32,077 nt of DNA from Pseudomonadota bacterium (GCA_021847015.1 JAJZVW010000033.1:1-32077); one strand, 5' to 3'; shown: positions 10,500 through 21,392, numbered from the stretch's first letter. Program-made: numbers and translations. The notes: generated from the letters alone by a model not told the origin.

Positions 10500-10793
10500 T
10501 CAGGCGGCGGCCATTTCGGCATCGGGGCCGTGGGTCTGGCAATTGGTCGGACAAACGCGGGCGCAGGCCCCGCAGCCGATGCAGGCGCCGGCATCGGCCA
10601 GCGCCATCACCTTGCGCTCGATCTCGTCGTCGTCCAGATCGACGAGCGCGCCGTCCTCGCCGACGCCCCGCAGCGTCATCACGCCTCGGCCGCAGACCTT
10701 GAAGCAGCGGCCGCAGCCGATGCAGATTTCGGCGTCGATGGCCAAGAGGAAGGCGGCCTGCCAGGGCCGGCCATCGCGCGTGAGTGTGGACAT
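10500..10793 (-). CDS. fdxB: FdxB-type ferredoxin (ferredoxin III, nif-specific)
   Basis: This is a 97-residue protein with two 4Fe-4S motifs: C24-x2-C27-x2-C30-x3-C34 and C71-x2-C74-x2-C77-x3-C81. The motifs are separated by an insert of about 36 residues rich in Asp and Glu, the layout of nif-associated ferredoxin III. An additional C85 follows the second motif. It probably carries electrons in FeMo-co assembly or to nitrogenase. It sits between the DUF683 gene and nifQ, in the nifEN-X string. Confidence 0.9.
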   Translation of the reverse strand: MSTLTRDGRPWQAAFLLAIDAEICIGCGRCFKVCGRGVMTLRGVGEDGALVDLDDDEIERKVMALADAGACIGCGACARVCPTNCQTHGPDAEMAAA

Positions 10794-10814
10794 GCTCAGT
10801 CTCCGGCCGGCGGG

Positions 10815-11015
10815 TCAGGTGGTTGCCAGCGCCGCCAGGGCGCGGCGTTTCTCGTCGAGCTGGCGGAACGCCTCGAAGGCCTCCTGGGCGACCGATGGAA
10901 TCGTCGTCCAGTTGGTCGGCAGCTCCTCCGACAGGTCGTGGAGGTTCATCTTGAGTTGCATGGCCCGCGCCGACAGCTTCCTGATCTCGACCTTCAATTC
11001 GTCGATGCCGCTCAT
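10815..11015 (-). CDS. Small nif-associated DUF683 (CCE_0567-type) protein
   Basis: This 66-residue helical protein starts MSGIDELKVEIRKLSARA and contains two predicted helices with a turn near LSEELPTNW. It resembles the DUF683 family found beside nifX-DUF269 in many diazotrophs. Family members are helical hairpins reported to bind metal, and their role is uncertain. The ATG at 11015 was chosen because GAGGGG lies seven bases upstream; a longer frame to 11048 overlaps the DUF269 stop and has no ribosome site. Confidence 0.88.
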   Translation of the reverse strand: MSGIDELKVEIRKLSARAMQLKMNLHDLSEELPTNWTTIPSVAQEAFEAFRQLDEKRRALAALATT

Positions 11016-11044
11016 GTCGTTCCCCTCTGAACGTGTCGTTGTCG

Positions 11045-11509
11045 TCACGCGCGGGCGACGTCGGGATAGGTGTCGATGGCGGCCGCGATCTGGCCGACCA
11101 CCGTCATGCCCTCGCGCTCCAGCACGCCCGTGTCCTCGAAACCGAAGCGATGGACGTCCCGGAGGGTCTTCGAATAGGCGACCAGTTTGCCCACCGCCAG
11201 GATCACCCGGCCGAAGCCCTCGTGGCTCATCGTCATCATCGGCGACGCCGGCAACCCGGTCTGCTTCTCGGCGGCGAGGGCGACGGCGCGGTAGAACAAT
11301 TCGACCCGGCCCAGCACGTCGGGATCGGGATCGCCGATGATGGGGATGGCCCGGCGGTCCTCCTTGGTGACGATGAACCCGTCCAGCAACTGGACATCGG
11401 TTTTCCTGTCCCAGGCGCCGTAGCTGTCCTCGGCGCGGATCAGGCCGATCAGCGACTTGAGGAACGGCGTGGCGGGCGGCGCTTCCCGCTCGGTGGCGAC
11501 ATTGGTCAT
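11045..11509 (-). CDS. NifX-associated DUF269 protein
   Basis: The 154-residue protein belongs to the NifX-associated family (DUF269). Recognisable stretches are FLKSLIGLIRAEDSYGAWD (17-35), a central I-P-I-I-G-D-P-D-P-D segment and MSHEGFGRVILAVGKLV in the C-terminal half. It is nearly always adjacent to nifX and is presumed to help FeMo-co maturation; its biochemical role is not established. It lies three bases after nifX. Confidence 0.92.
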   Translation of the reverse strand: MTNVATEREAPPATPFLKSLIGLIRAEDSYGAWDRKTDVQLLDGFIVTKEDRRAIPIIGDPDPDVLGRVELFYRAVALAAEKQTGLPASPMMTMSHEGFGRVILAVGKLVAYSKTLRDVHRFGFEDTGVLEREGMTVVGQIAAAIDTYPDVARA

Positions 11510-11512
11510 AGG

Positions 11513-11995
11513 TCAGTCCTCCTCATCCAGAAAGTCCATGCTGCGGGCGCGATGCTGTTCCATCACCTTGCGCAGCCAGGGGGGCGGGTTGCCGGTCATC
11601 ATCGCCTGCACTTTGGCGATGACCGATTCGATAGGCTCGGGCGCGGACAGCTTCACCGGATGGATGCGGGCTCCCACCACCCTGGCCGCCGCCGGTCCGC
11701 CGATAGCGAGAACGAACAGGAGATTGCAGCCGGCCAGGGCAGCCACCTTGGGGCCGATGCGGTCATCGCCCTCGACCTTGTGCGATCCCGATTCGTCGGC
11801 GACGGCGTCGAAGGCCACCGCCTCCAGGAAGCGGCTCCCGGTCGGCGTCACCTCGTAGACCGCGAATTTCCGGGCCGAGCCGAAATGCGCATTCATGCCC
11901 TTCATATCCTGGGTGGCGACGGCGATGCGCAGGCACAGCGCCCCCTCCGCCGCCAGGCTTCCTTCCTCAACAAGCTGAAGCCGTCTCACAGACAT
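11513..11995 (-). CDS. nifX: NifX, FeMo-co precursor carrier
   Basis: NifX binds NifB-co and FeMo-co precursors in transit between NifB, NifEN and NifDK. The 160-residue protein has the Dinitrogenase-Fe-Mo-cofactor binding fold: ALCLRIAVATQDMKGMNAHFG (about 19-39) with the conserved N-x-H-F-G, and V-Y-E-V-T after it. A C-terminal tail of about 40 residues is helical and charged. Its start lies 29 bases inside the 3' end of nifN, an unusually large but plausible overlap. The N-terminal SVRRLQLVEEG is family-like, supporting this start. Confidence 0.95.
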   Translation of the reverse strand: MSVRRLQLVEEGSLAAEGALCLRIAVATQDMKGMNAHFGSARKFAVYEVTPTGSRFLEAVAFDAVADESGSHKVEGDDRIGPKVAALAGCNLLFVLAIGGPAAARVVGARIHPVKLSAPEPIESVIAKVQAMMTGNPPPWLRKVMEQHRARSMDFLDEED

Positions 11996-13358
11996 GGCCG
12001 GACTCCTCGACGATGATCCTGGGGGAAGGGCTGAAATCCCCGGGCCGCGGCTCGTGGATTTCGCCCTGGACGATGTTGGCGATCTCGTAAAGCAGGTTGC
12101 GCGTGCCGACGTAACCGACGGTCAGGCGGTGCTGCGCCCCCAGCCGATCGAAGATGGGAAAGCCTGCGCGCATCAGCGGCACGCCCAGACGCGCCGCCGC
12201 CTGGCGGCCGTGGCTGTGGGTGATCAGGAGTTCGGCCCCGGCGGCCCTGGCCTCGTCCTCGAAGTCGGCAAGATCGCCGACGATCACCCGTTCGGCCGGG
12301 ATGCGGTCGAGCAGCGGCGAGTTGGCGGTCGAGGAAATGGCCGCCACCACCTCGGCCCCCATGCCGGAGACGGCCATGGACAGGCAGTAGAGCAGATCGG
12401 GATCGGCGGCGATCGCCATCCGCTTCCCCGAAAAATGGAAGTGGCTGTCCAGCATGGAATCCACCAATTGGCTGCGCTGCCGGCGCAGCGCCTGCGGCGC
12501 CGGCTTGCCGGCGAGCCGGGACAGCAGCGTCACCAGGCGGTCGCAGGGCTCGAGGCCGGTGAGCGTGGGAAAGAGGGTGGCCGGCACGCCGGTCTTGTCG
12601 CGCAGGGCGAGCGCGGGCGCGCGCATGTGTTCGCCGATGGCGATGGTGTGCAAGGCGCGGCCCATCGGCGCGATCGCCTCCAGCGGCGTTCCGCCGAAGC
12701 TGGTGGACACGTACCGGTCGGGGACGTGGCCGTCCAGCGACCCCGACAGGTCGGGCAGAATGACGGGATGGAGGTCGAAGGACTCGATGAGCTGGCGCAG
12801 CGCCTCGATGTCGGCCGGCGTCTGATGGATTCCGGGCAGGAGGTTGACCTGGCGGAAGGCGTCCGCGCCCGGCGATCGCGGCTCGACCAGGGCGGCGATG
12901 ATCGCGGTCACCGCCTTCGCCCAGCCGTCCTCCAGCGCCCCGTGGAAATCGGGGGTGGACGCGAACACCACCTTGGTGCCGTCGAGTTCCGAGCGCCGCC
13001 GCAGGATCGTCTTGAGATCGCCCTCGAAATCCTCCCCCCGGGTCTCGACCAGGGCCGTCGAGGCGATGCCGATGAATTTGGGCTTCATCCGCGTCTTGAG
13101 GTTGACCAGCGCCTCTTCGAGATTGTCGGTGCCCCCCAGGATGGTCGCCACCTCGTCCATCGCGGTGGTTTGCAGCGGGATCGCTTCCTTGAAGTGGCGC
13201 ACGCTGAGGACCAGCGCGAAGGAGGTGCAGCCCTGCGAGCCGTGAAGCAGCGGCACCGCCCCCTCGATGCCGAGATAGGCCAGCGCCGCACCCAGCGGCG
13301 CCGAGGATTTCAGGGGGTTGACGGCGTAGCCCTTGCGGGACGGGACGATGACGGCCAT
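11967..13358 (-). CDS. nifN: NifN, FeMo-co assembly scaffold beta subunit
   Basis: NifN with NifE forms the scaffold on which NifB-co matures to FeMo-co. The 463-residue protein resembles NifK but lacks most P-cluster ligands. The conserved cysteine is C44 in LLHGSQGCTSFALV. Later parts include GIASTALVETRGEDFEGD and a C-terminal G-F-P-I-F-D-R-L-G-A stretch. The ATG at 13358 starts the family sequence AVIVPSRKGYAVNPLK and lies 11 bases after the nifE stop. An in-frame start at 13421 would run back into nifE and is rejected. Confidence 0.96.
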   Translation of the reverse strand: MAVIVPSRKGYAVNPLKSSAPLGAALAYLGIEGAVPLLHGSQGCTSFALVLSVRHFKEAIPLQTTAMDEVATILGGTDNLEEALVNLKTRMKPKFIGIASTALVETRGEDFEGDLKTILRRRSELDGTKVVFASTPDFHGALEDGWAKAVTAIIAALVEPRSPGADAFRQVNLLPGIHQTPADIEALRQLIESFDLHPVILPDLSGSLDGHVPDRYVSTSFGGTPLEAIAPMGRALHTIAIGEHMRAPALALRDKTGVPATLFPTLTGLEPCDRLVTLLSRLAGKPAPQALRRQRSQLVDSMLDSHFHFSGKRMAIAADPDLLYCLSMAVSGMGAEVVAAISSTANSPLLDRIPAERVIVGDLADFEDEARAAGAELLITHSHGRQAAARLGVPLMRAGFPIFDRLGAQHRLTVGYVGTRNLLYEIANIVQGEIHEPRPGDFSPSPRIIVEESGHVCETASAC

Positions 13359-13369
13359 CGGCGGCACCT

Positions 13370-14797
13370 TCAGGCGGCGGAGGTTGCGGTATGGGCGGGA
13401 ACGGGATCGTCGCGTTCCCATGGCGCCGGCCGGCGCACGTCGCCCCAGACCGGGTTGAACAGCGACAGGGATATCTGGCGAACCAGTTCGACCATGCCGT
13501 CATAGCCGGCGAAGGCATGGTGGCGTTCCTGGTTGATGTCCACCCACGGCATCTTGGCCTTGAGGGCGATGAACTGGGTGCGCCCGCCAGACAGCAGGAT
13601 ATCGGCCTTGGCCTCCTTGAGCTGGGCGTACAATTCCCGCGGCGGGATCGAATCGACCATGTGCAGGTCGTCGCCCATGATGGCTTTGACGCGTTCCTTG
13701 TCCTCCGCCGTGGACTTGCGCACCGAGGTGCCGACCACCTCCATGCCCATCTCCTTCAAGGCCGAAACCACCGACCACGACTTGACGCCGCCGGTGTAAA
13801 GCAGCACGCGCTTGCCGGTGAGCTTTGGACGGTAGGGGGCGATGCGGTCCCAGGCGCGCGTCTCCTCCTCGGCGACCAGCGCCTCGGTGCGTTGCAAGAG
13901 GTCGGCGGGAGCGCCGCGTTCAACCAGCATGCGGGCGGTGGTCCGCAGAGCCGTCGAGGTGTCCTCGATGCCGTAGAAGGAGCCCTCGAAATAGGGGATG
14001 CCCCAGCGTTCCTCCATCTTGCGCGCCACGTTGATCAGCGCCGTCGAGCACACCATCATGTTGACGCGGGCGCGGTGCGCGGACGCCACCGCGCGGTAGC
14101 GGGCGTCGCCGGTGATGCAGGCCTGAAGACGGATGCCCAGCCGCTCGAACAGCGGCTTCACCTGCCAAAGCTCGCCCGACAGGTTGTATTCGCCCAGAAC
14201 GTTGATGTCGTACGGGGTGGAGGTCTCGGGCTCCATGGTCCCGATGACGTGGTCCAGCAGCGCCTCGCCGGCCAGCTTATTGCCGAGGTTCTTGGAGCCG
14301 GCGAAGCCCGGCGCGTTGACCGGGATGACCGGGGTGCCGAACTTGGCCGCGGCATGCTTGCACACGGCCTCGATGTCGTCGCCGATCAGGGCGGGGACGC
14401 AGGTGGAATAGACGAAGACGGCGGCCGGCGCGTAGCGGGCAAGGATTTCCTTGATGGCCCGGTAAAGACGTTTCTCGCCGTTTCCCATGACGATGTCGGT
14501 TTCGGTGAGATCGGTGGTGGCGCCCAGGCGATAGAGCGTCGGCCCGGAACTGGCGGCGTGGCGGTTGTCCCAGCCGTTGCCTTCGCAGGCGAGCGGCCCG
14601 TGCACCAGATGGACGACGTCGGTGATGGGCTGAAGGGCGATCTTGGCCCCGTCGAAGGCGCATCCGCCGGCGGCGGCCCCTGGCGTCAGAGGCTTGGAGC
14701 ACCCCTTCTTGCGTTCCTTGTCGCCCTTCGCCGCATTCTTGGCGCAACCCGGCTCGTTGAAGACGTCGGCAATCTTGGTCTTAAGCGCGTCGCTCAT
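13370..14797 (-). CDS. nifE: NifE, FeMo-co assembly scaffold alpha subunit
   Basis: NifE is the NifD-like half of the NifEN scaffold. The 475-residue protein has cluster cysteines C46 (GGCAFDG), C71 (HGPLACEGN) and C133 (YSTCVPALIGDD). The N-terminal 40 residues contain two extra cysteines (C18, C33), as often seen in NifE. The C-terminal portion has LYTGGVKSWSV and a G-Y-D-G-M-V-E-L segment matching the NifD family. AAGGAGGT lies eight bases before the ATG. It begins 233 bases after nifK. No sigma-54 match is visible in that spacer, so its expression may depend on readthrough from nifHDK. Confidence 0.96.
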   Translation of the reverse strand: MSDALKTKIADVFNEPGCAKNAAKGDKERKKGCSKPLTPGAAAGGCAFDGAKIALQPITDVVHLVHGPLACEGNGWDNRHAASSGPTLYRLGATTDLTETDIVMGNGEKRLYRAIKEILARYAPAAVFVYSTCVPALIGDDIEAVCKHAAAKFGTPVIPVNAPGFAGSKNLGNKLAGEALLDHVIGTMEPETSTPYDINVLGEYNLSGELWQVKPLFERLGIRLQACITGDARYRAVASAHRARVNMMVCSTALINVARKMEERWGIPYFEGSFYGIEDTSTALRTTARMLVERGAPADLLQRTEALVAEEETRAWDRIAPYRPKLTGKRVLLYTGGVKSWSVVSALKEMGMEVVGTSVRKSTAEDKERVKAIMGDDLHMVDSIPPRELYAQLKEAKADILLSGGRTQFIALKAKMPWVDINQERHHAFAGYDGMVELVRQISLSLFNPVWGDVRRPAPWERDDPVPAHTATSAA

Positions 14798-14820
14798 CGT
14801 TCGACCTCCTTCCCCGCTCC

Positions 14821-14988
14821 CGTCACTCGCCGGGCTGTTCAGTGCTCGGCTCTTGTCGTATTCCCCGTTGTCATTCCGAGCCGAAGGCGAGGAATCTTTT
14901 AGGCACCGTCACGTGAAAGATCCCGCGGTCGCTCCGCTTTCTCGGGATGACACCATCGGAACTGAACAGCCCTGCCGTCACTCGCCGG
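14821..14988. repeat. MITE-like nested inverted repeat between nifK and nifE
   Basis: GGGCTGTTCAGT (14832-14843) is the exact inverse of ACTGAACAGCCC (14961-14972). Inside it, TGTCATTCCGAG (14869-14880) opposes CTCGGGATGACA (14941-14952) with one mismatch. The 13-mer CGTCACTCGCCGG flanks the unit directly at 14821-14833 and 14976-14988. The inner part resembles dispersed intergenic repeats that contain 'gtcattccgag'. No coding sequence is seen. Exact flanking duplication plus inverted ends suggests a small non-autonomous insertion. Confidence 0.65.
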
Positions 14989-14996
14989 CTGCCGGA

Positions 14997-15021
14997 CCGG
15001 GCGGCCCTTGGGGCCGCCCGG
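14997..15021 (-). terminator. Strong hairpin after nifK, without a T-run
   Basis: CCGGGCGGCCC pairs with GGGCCGCCCGG through 11 base pairs around a three-base loop, ten bases past the nifK stop. There is no downstream T-tract on the minus strand. It may slow the polymerase or protect the nifHDK 3' end rather than fully terminate, which would allow some readthrough to nifE. Confidence 0.6.
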
Positions 15022-15030
15022 CCTTTGGCG

Positions 15031-16569
15031 TCACCGCGTGAGGTCGTAGGAGTAGTCGGTAACGCCCGGCTCGATGGTCTCCTCGTCGAGCTTGTCGAAG
15101 ATCTTGTCGAGCAGGGTGATCAGGACCCTGAGCGCGCCCTGATAGCCCCAGATCGGGAACCGGTGATGGTGGTGCCGGTCGAAGATCGGGAACATCAGGC
15201 GGATCAGCGGCGTGCCGATGTCGCGCTCCAGGTACTTGCCGTAGGAATTGCCGATCAGCAGGTCCACCGGCTCGGTGGCGAGCAGCGAGCGCATGTGCCA
15301 GAGGTCCTTGCCGCCCCAGGCCTTGCAGCCGGCGCCGTAGGGGGACGAGGCGAACAGGGCCTCCATCTGCTCCTCCCACGCCTTGTTGCCGTTGGTGGCG
15401 AGGCAGTGGCGCGGCTCGCCGCCGGTCTCCAGAATGAAACGGGCCATGCCGTAGACGAAATCGGGATCGCCGTAGATGGCGTAGGTCTTGCCGTGCAGCC
15501 ACGCCTGGCTGTCGGCCATGGCGTCGATCAGACGGCCACGCTCCATCTCGATTTCCTTGGGCACCGGCCGCCCCGTCAACTGGGACACCTTCAGCAGGAA
15601 TTCGTCGGTGCCACGCACGCCCATCGGATAGTGGAAGGCGGCCGTCTGCTGGCCGAGTTCGGCTGCGTATTCCAGCGTCTTGACGGTGCAATATTCCTGC
15701 ATCGACAGGGTGGCGGCGGAATTGAGCGCGTCCTTGGCCTGTTCGATCGAGGTGCCGCCGGCATACATGCGGAATTCGCCGTCGGAGGGCGTGTCGAACT
15801 GGTCGGCGACGTCGGAGAGGATGGTGGCGTCCACCCCCATCATGCCGAGGATGCGCTTCAGCTCCCGGTTGTTGCCGACGGCGAAGCCGTCGAAGCCGGG
15901 AATGATGTTGATCCGGCTGTTGGGCTCCCGCTGCCGGTTCTTCCAGAAGTGCTCGAGGATGCCCTTCAGCATGTTGTCGTAGCCGGTGGTGTGGCTGCCG
16001 ACGAAGGCGGGGGTATGGGCGTAGGGAACGTCGAAATCCTCGGGCACCGACCCCTTGGCCTTGGAATTGGCGATGAAGGATTGCAGGTCGTCGCCGATCA
16101 CCTCGGCCATGCAGGTGGTGGAGACGGCGATCATCTTCGGCTGATAGAGGGCATAGGTGTTGGCCAGGCCGTCGATCATGTTGTTGAGGCCGCCGAACAC
16201 CGCCGCGTCCTCGGTCATCGACGAGGACACGGCCGAGCACGGTTCCTTGAAATGGCGCGAGAGGTGCGAGCGGTAATAGGCGACGCAGCCCTGGGAACCA
16301 TGGACGAAGCTCATGGTCTTTTCGAAGCCGGCCGCGACGAACACCGCCCCCAAGGGCTGGCAGGCCTTGGCGGGGTTGACGGTCAGGGCCTCGCGGGCGA
16401 AGTTCTTCTCGCGGTATTCCCAGGATTTGGTCCAGTCCGCCACCTGCACCACGTCCTCGCGGGGGGGCATGTTCTCGAACTGGGCCTTCTTGCGGGCGAG
16501 CATGTCGCGGTACTCGGGCTCCCGGAACAGCGGAGCGTGGTCGAGCACCTTGTCGGCGGACTGGGGCAT
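15031..16569 (-). CDS. nifK: NifK, nitrogenase MoFe protein beta subunit
   Basis: NifK is the beta subunit of dinitrogenase and shares the P-cluster with NifD. The 512-residue protein has the three P-cluster cysteines C70 (PAKACQPLG), C95 ([10 protein letters not shown]) and C153 ([12 protein letters not shown]). The C-terminal region keeps [20 protein letters not shown]. It is slightly shorter than the Azotobacter protein, mainly at the N-terminus. The ATG at 16569 has AAGGAA nine bases upstream; the frame remains open to 16677 but without a ribosome site and overlapping nifD. It is separated from nifD by 68 bases. Confidence 0.98.
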   Translation of the reverse strand: MPQSADKVLDHAPLFREPEYRDMLARKKAQFENMPPREDVVQVADWTKSWEYREKNFAREALTVNPAKACQPLGAVFVAAGFEKTMSFVHGSQGCVAYYRSHLSRHFKEPCSAVSSSMTEDAAVFGGLNNMIDGLANTYALYQPKMIAVSTTCMAEVIGDDLQSFIANSKAKGSVPEDFDVPYAHTPAFVGSHTTGYDNMLKGILEHFWKNRQREPNSRINIIPGFDGFAVGNNRELKRILGMMGVDATILSDVADQFDTPSDGEFRMYAGGTSIEQAKDALNSAATLSMQEYCTVKTLEYAAELGQQTAAFHYPMGVRGTDEFLLKVSQLTGRPVPKEIEMERGRLIDAMADSQAWLHGKTYAIYGDPDFVYGMARFILETGGEPRHCLATNGNKAWEEQMEALFASSPYGAGCKAWGGKDLWHMRSLLATEPVDLLIGNSYGKYLERDIGTPLIRLMFPIFDRHHHHRFPIWGYQGALRVLITLLDKIFDKLDEETIEPGVTDYSYDLTR

Positions 16570-16591
16570 GGTGATTTCCTTTCGTTGCTGG

Positions 16592-16627
16592 CAGGACCGG
16601 GGCGAAACGAATCCGCTCCCCGGCCTG
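16592..16627 (-). other. Stem-loop in the nifD-nifK spacer
   Basis: CAGG-A-CCGGGG at 16592-16602 pairs with CCCCGG-CCTG at 16618-16627, a 10-bp stem with one bulged base and a 15-base loop. It lies between the nifD stop and the nifK ribosome site. It could affect relative translation or mRNA stability; no function is shown by sequence. Confidence 0.45.
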
Positions 16628-16637
16628 TCGGGCCCGT

Positions 16638-18119
16638 TCAGGCCGCGTCGTTCCACAGGGGCTTGAACAGGCCCCAAACCGGATTGTTGATCGCCAGATC
16701 CATGTCGCGGGCGAAGATGGCGAAGCCGTCATACCCGTGATAGGGGCCCGAATAGTCCCAGGAATGCATCTGGCGGAACGGGATGCCCATCTTCTGGACC
16801 GGGTACTTTTCCTTGATGCCCGAGCCGACCAGATCGGGGCGGATCCTCTCGATGAACTTCTCCAGTTCGTAGCCGGTCACGTCGTCGTAGATCAGCGTGC
16901 CGTCCTTCACGTAATGGCCGGTGCGCTGATAGTCGTCGTTGTGGCCGAATTCGTAGCCGGTGCCGGCGATCTCCATCCCCAGGTCTTCGTAGGCGGTGAT
17001 GACGTGGCGGGGGCGCAGGCCGCCCACGTACAGCATCACCGTCTTGCCCTGGAGGCGCGGCCGGTACTTGGCGACGATCTTGTCGACCAGCGGCTGGTAC
17101 TTCTCGATCACCTTCTCCGCGTTCTCCTTGATCCGGTCGTCGAAGAAGGCGGCGATGCGCCGCAGCGAATCGGCGATCTGCGAGGGGCCGAAGAAGTTGT
17201 ATTCGATCCAGGGCATGCCGTACTTCTCTTCCATGTGCCGGCAGATGTAGTTCATCGACCGGTAGCAATGGATGAGGTTGAGCTTGGCCTTGGGCGCGCG
17301 CTCGATCTCGGCCAGGGTGGCATCGCCCGACCAGTTGCCGACCACGCGCAGGCCCATCTCTTCGAGCAGGATGCGCGACGCCCAGGCGTCGCCGCCGATG
17401 TTGTAGTCGCCGATGACGTTGACGTCGTAGGCGCCGGCTTCGAACGCCACCTCCTTCTTGTCGAACACCCAGTCCCGAATGGCGTCGTTGGCGATGTGGT
17501 GGCCGAGCGACTGGGAGACGCCGCGGAAGCCTTCGCACCGGACCGGCACGATGGTCTTGCCGGTTTCCTTGTTCTTCTTCTTGGCGACGGCCTCGATGTC
17601 GTCGCCGATCAGGCCGATCGGACACTCGGACTGGATCGAGACCCCCTTGGCGAGCGGGAACAGCTCGTTGATCTCGTCGATGACCTTGTCAAGCTTCTTG
17701 TCGCCGCCGAAGACGATGTCGCGCTCTTGGAAGTCGGAGGTGAACTGCATCGTGACGAACGTATCGACGCCGGTATCGCCGATGTAATAATTGCGGCGCT
17801 GGGACCACGAATATTGCCCGCAGCCGACCGGCCCGTGGCTGATATGGACCATGTCCTTCACCGGGCCCCACACCACACCCTTGGACCCCGCATAGGCGCA
17901 GCCGCGGATCGTCATCACGCCGGGGATCGACTTGATGTTGGACTTGACGGAGCACTCGGTGAGGCCGCCGTTCTGCTCGTCCTCGGCAGGCGCATCCACG
18001 TCCTTGGCCGTGCTCAGGTGCTTCTGCCGGCGCTTGCGCGTCTTCTCGGGATAGGCCTCCAGCACCTCCTCGATGAGTTTGGCGTGGAACTCGGAATCGT
18101 TGGTGTAGTCGAGGCTCAT
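16638..18119 (-). CDS. nifD: NifD, nitrogenase MoFe protein alpha subunit
   Basis: NifD carries the FeMo-cofactor where N2 is reduced. The 493-residue protein has P-cluster cysteines C74, C100 ([11 protein letters not shown]) and C166 ([12 protein letters not shown]). The FeMo-co ligands are C285 (IHCYRSMNY) and H452 ([15 protein letters not shown]). These residues and the length mark it as the molybdenum-type enzyme rather than VnfD or AnfD. It follows nifH after 73 bases containing a GC-rich hairpin. Confidence 0.99.
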   Translation of the reverse strand: MSLDYTNDSEFHAKLIEEVLEAYPEKTRKRRQKHLSTAKDVDAPAEDEQNGGLTECSVKSNIKSIPGVMTIRGCAYAGSKGVVWGPVKDMVHISHGPVGCGQYSWSQRRNYYIGDTGVDTFVTMQFTSDFQERDIVFGGDKKLDKVIDEINELFPLAKGVSIQSECPIGLIGDDIEAVAKKKNKETGKTIVPVRCEGFRGVSQSLGHHIANDAIRDWVFDKKEVAFEAGAYDVNVIGDYNIGGDAWASRILLEEMGLRVVGNWSGDATLAEIERAPKAKLNLIHCYRSMNYICRHMEEKYGMPWIEYNFFGPSQIADSLRRIAAFFDDRIKENAEKVIEKYQPLVDKIVAKYRPRLQGKTVMLYVGGLRPRHVITAYEDLGMEIAGTGYEFGHNDDYQRTGHYVKDGTLIYDDVTGYELEKFIERIRPDLVGSGIKEKYPVQKMGIPFRQMHSWDYSGPYHGYDGFAIFARDMDLAINNPVWGLFKPLWNDAA

Positions 18120-18153
18120 GGCCTTCTCTCCTCGTGGTCATGACCGCGGGGAA

Positions 18154-18176
18154 GGCCCGGCCTCGGGGGCCGGGCC
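18154..18176 (-). other. GC-rich stem-loop between nifH and nifD
   Basis: GGCCCGGCC pairs perfectly with GGCCGGGCC around the loop TCGGG, 16 bases after the nifH stop. There is no T-run, so full termination is unlikely. Hairpins in this position are thought to stabilise nifH mRNA or reduce readthrough, giving more NifH than NifDK. Confidence 0.6.
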
Positions 18177-18192
18177 CTCAAGCGCGGTGCGC

Positions 18193-20260
<2,068 letters not shown>

Positions 20261-20274
20261 GTCACTCCTCCTCA

Positions 20275-20571
20275 TCATCCTGCATGCGCGCGCGGCGGCG
20301 GCGGCGCCTCGACCGCGTTCAGTTCCTTTCCGCGCATGCCCACCACCATGCCCGTCTCGATGAATTCGACGGCGTAGACGTAATAGCGTTGCAGGAACAT
20401 GCCGATGTCGCGCACATAGCCGACATCGCCCTTGCGGACGAGAATCTCGCCGATTTCCCTGCCGGCAAAGGTGCCGTCGTTCTTGACGTACTTGGTGGAG
20501 CGCACCTTCGTGCCCGGCATGAACTGGGGCGGCCGGTGAACCTCGACCTCGTCCTCACGTGCCAGTCCCAT
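20275..20571 (-). CDS. nifZ: NifZ, MoFe protein maturation factor
   Basis: NifZ assists formation of the second P-cluster in NifDK. The 98-residue product has the family motif FMPGTKVRSTKYVKNDGTFAG (about 17-37). GEILVRKGDVGYVRDIGMFLQ then leads to a conserved Y-V-Y-A-V-E-F. The C-terminal tail is Pro-rich. The ATG at 20571 falls inside the last codons of the LRV gene (17-base overlap), so the two are probably coupled. An in-frame start at 20664 lies deeper in the LRV gene and is unlikely. Confidence 0.93.
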   Translation of the reverse strand: MGLAREDEVEVHRPPQFMPGTKVRSTKYVKNDGTFAGREIGEILVRKGDVGYVRDIGMFLQRYYVYAVEFIETGMVVGMRGKELNAVEAPPPPRAHAG

Positions 20572-21352
20572 GCGCCTTCTCCGTATCGTCGCGGCCGCGG
20601 GCGTCGGCGCCATCGACAACCAGTCGAGAGCGCACCAGATCGCGCACCAGGGGTTCGGCATCATCCTGAAGCGTGGGCAGAAGAGTCACCGGAAGCCGCT
20701 CGGCCACCCGAAACCGCACCCGCAGATCGGGGTCGGCGGCCAATCGCGCCAGCTTGGCGGCGGGCAGACGTTCGGCCACCTCCAGGCGCACCACCGGATC
20801 GGGATCGTCCGCCATGTCGCCGAGGCGTGTCTCCACCACCCTCTGCGCCACCAGCCGGCGCACGGCCGGATCGGGATCGTGAATCGCGAGGACGAGTTGG
20901 CCGGGGCTCAGGCGCCGCACCACCACGGAGCGTACATAGGAGTCCTCGTCCATCAGCATGACCACCAGCGCGATGCCCTTGAGCCGGCTGGCCGCGGCGA
21001 TCCGCACCCGCCGGTCGGGGTCGCGGGCATGGGCGCCGATGCGGGCGAGCGGCAGCCGCAGCACCGCCATGGCCCGGACCTCGGGCTCCTCGTCGTGCAG
21101 GAGCGGCGGCAGGCGGAACACCGACGCATATTTGGCGGCGATCGTCCTGACCTCGAAATAGGGATGGTCGAGATACTCGTTCGCCAATTCGGGCCGGCTG
21201 GCGAAGAAGTTGTCCACGCGCTTGGCGCGGCGGTCGCGCACGCAGGTCTTGCCCTTGCGGCAGAGCCCAAGACTCCGCATGGCCTTGTGGCGGCAATCGT
21301 CGCATTGAACGGGCCGGCCCAGCCAATCCAGAGTCTCCAGGCTGTCGTCCAC
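20555..21352 (-). CDS. LRV-repeat protein with N-terminal 4Fe-4S cluster domain
   Basis: This 265-residue protein resembles the Azotobacter vinelandii leucine-rich-variant protein found near nifB. An N-terminal Fe-S domain has C17-x2-C20, C31 and C37. From about residue 60 onward there are tandem alpha-helical repeats of about 24 residues with the pattern D-P-D-x-x-V-R-x-x-V-A-x-R-L, seen at DPDRRVRIAAASRL, DPDPAVRRLVAQRV, DPDPVVRLEVAERL and DPDLRVRFRVAERL. The start is a GTG at 21352 with AGGAGG six bases upstream. It lies between fdxN and nifZ. The role is unknown; a redox-sensing or cluster-handling adaptor is one inference. Confidence 0.88.
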   Translation of the reverse strand: MDDSLETLDWLGRPVQCDDCRHKAMRSLGLCRKGKTCVRDRRAKRVDNFFASRPELANEYLDHPYFEVRTIAAKYASVFRLPPLLHDEEPEVRAMAVLRLPLARIGAHARDPDRRVRIAAASRLKGIALVVMLMDEDSYVRSVVVRRLSPGQLVLAIHDPDPAVRRLVAQRVVETRLGDMADDPDPVVRLEVAERLPAAKLARLAADPDLRVRFRVAERLPVTLLPTLQDDAEPLVRDLVRSRLVVDGADARGRDDTEKAHGTGT

Positions 21353-21392
21353 CGGATGCCTCCTCGTCCGTGAGCGGCCGGAATCCCGCCCT

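Noticed and set aside
16570-16677. Upstream extension of nifK
   Set aside because: It overlaps the nifD 3' end and has no ribosome site; homology begins at the ATG at 16569.
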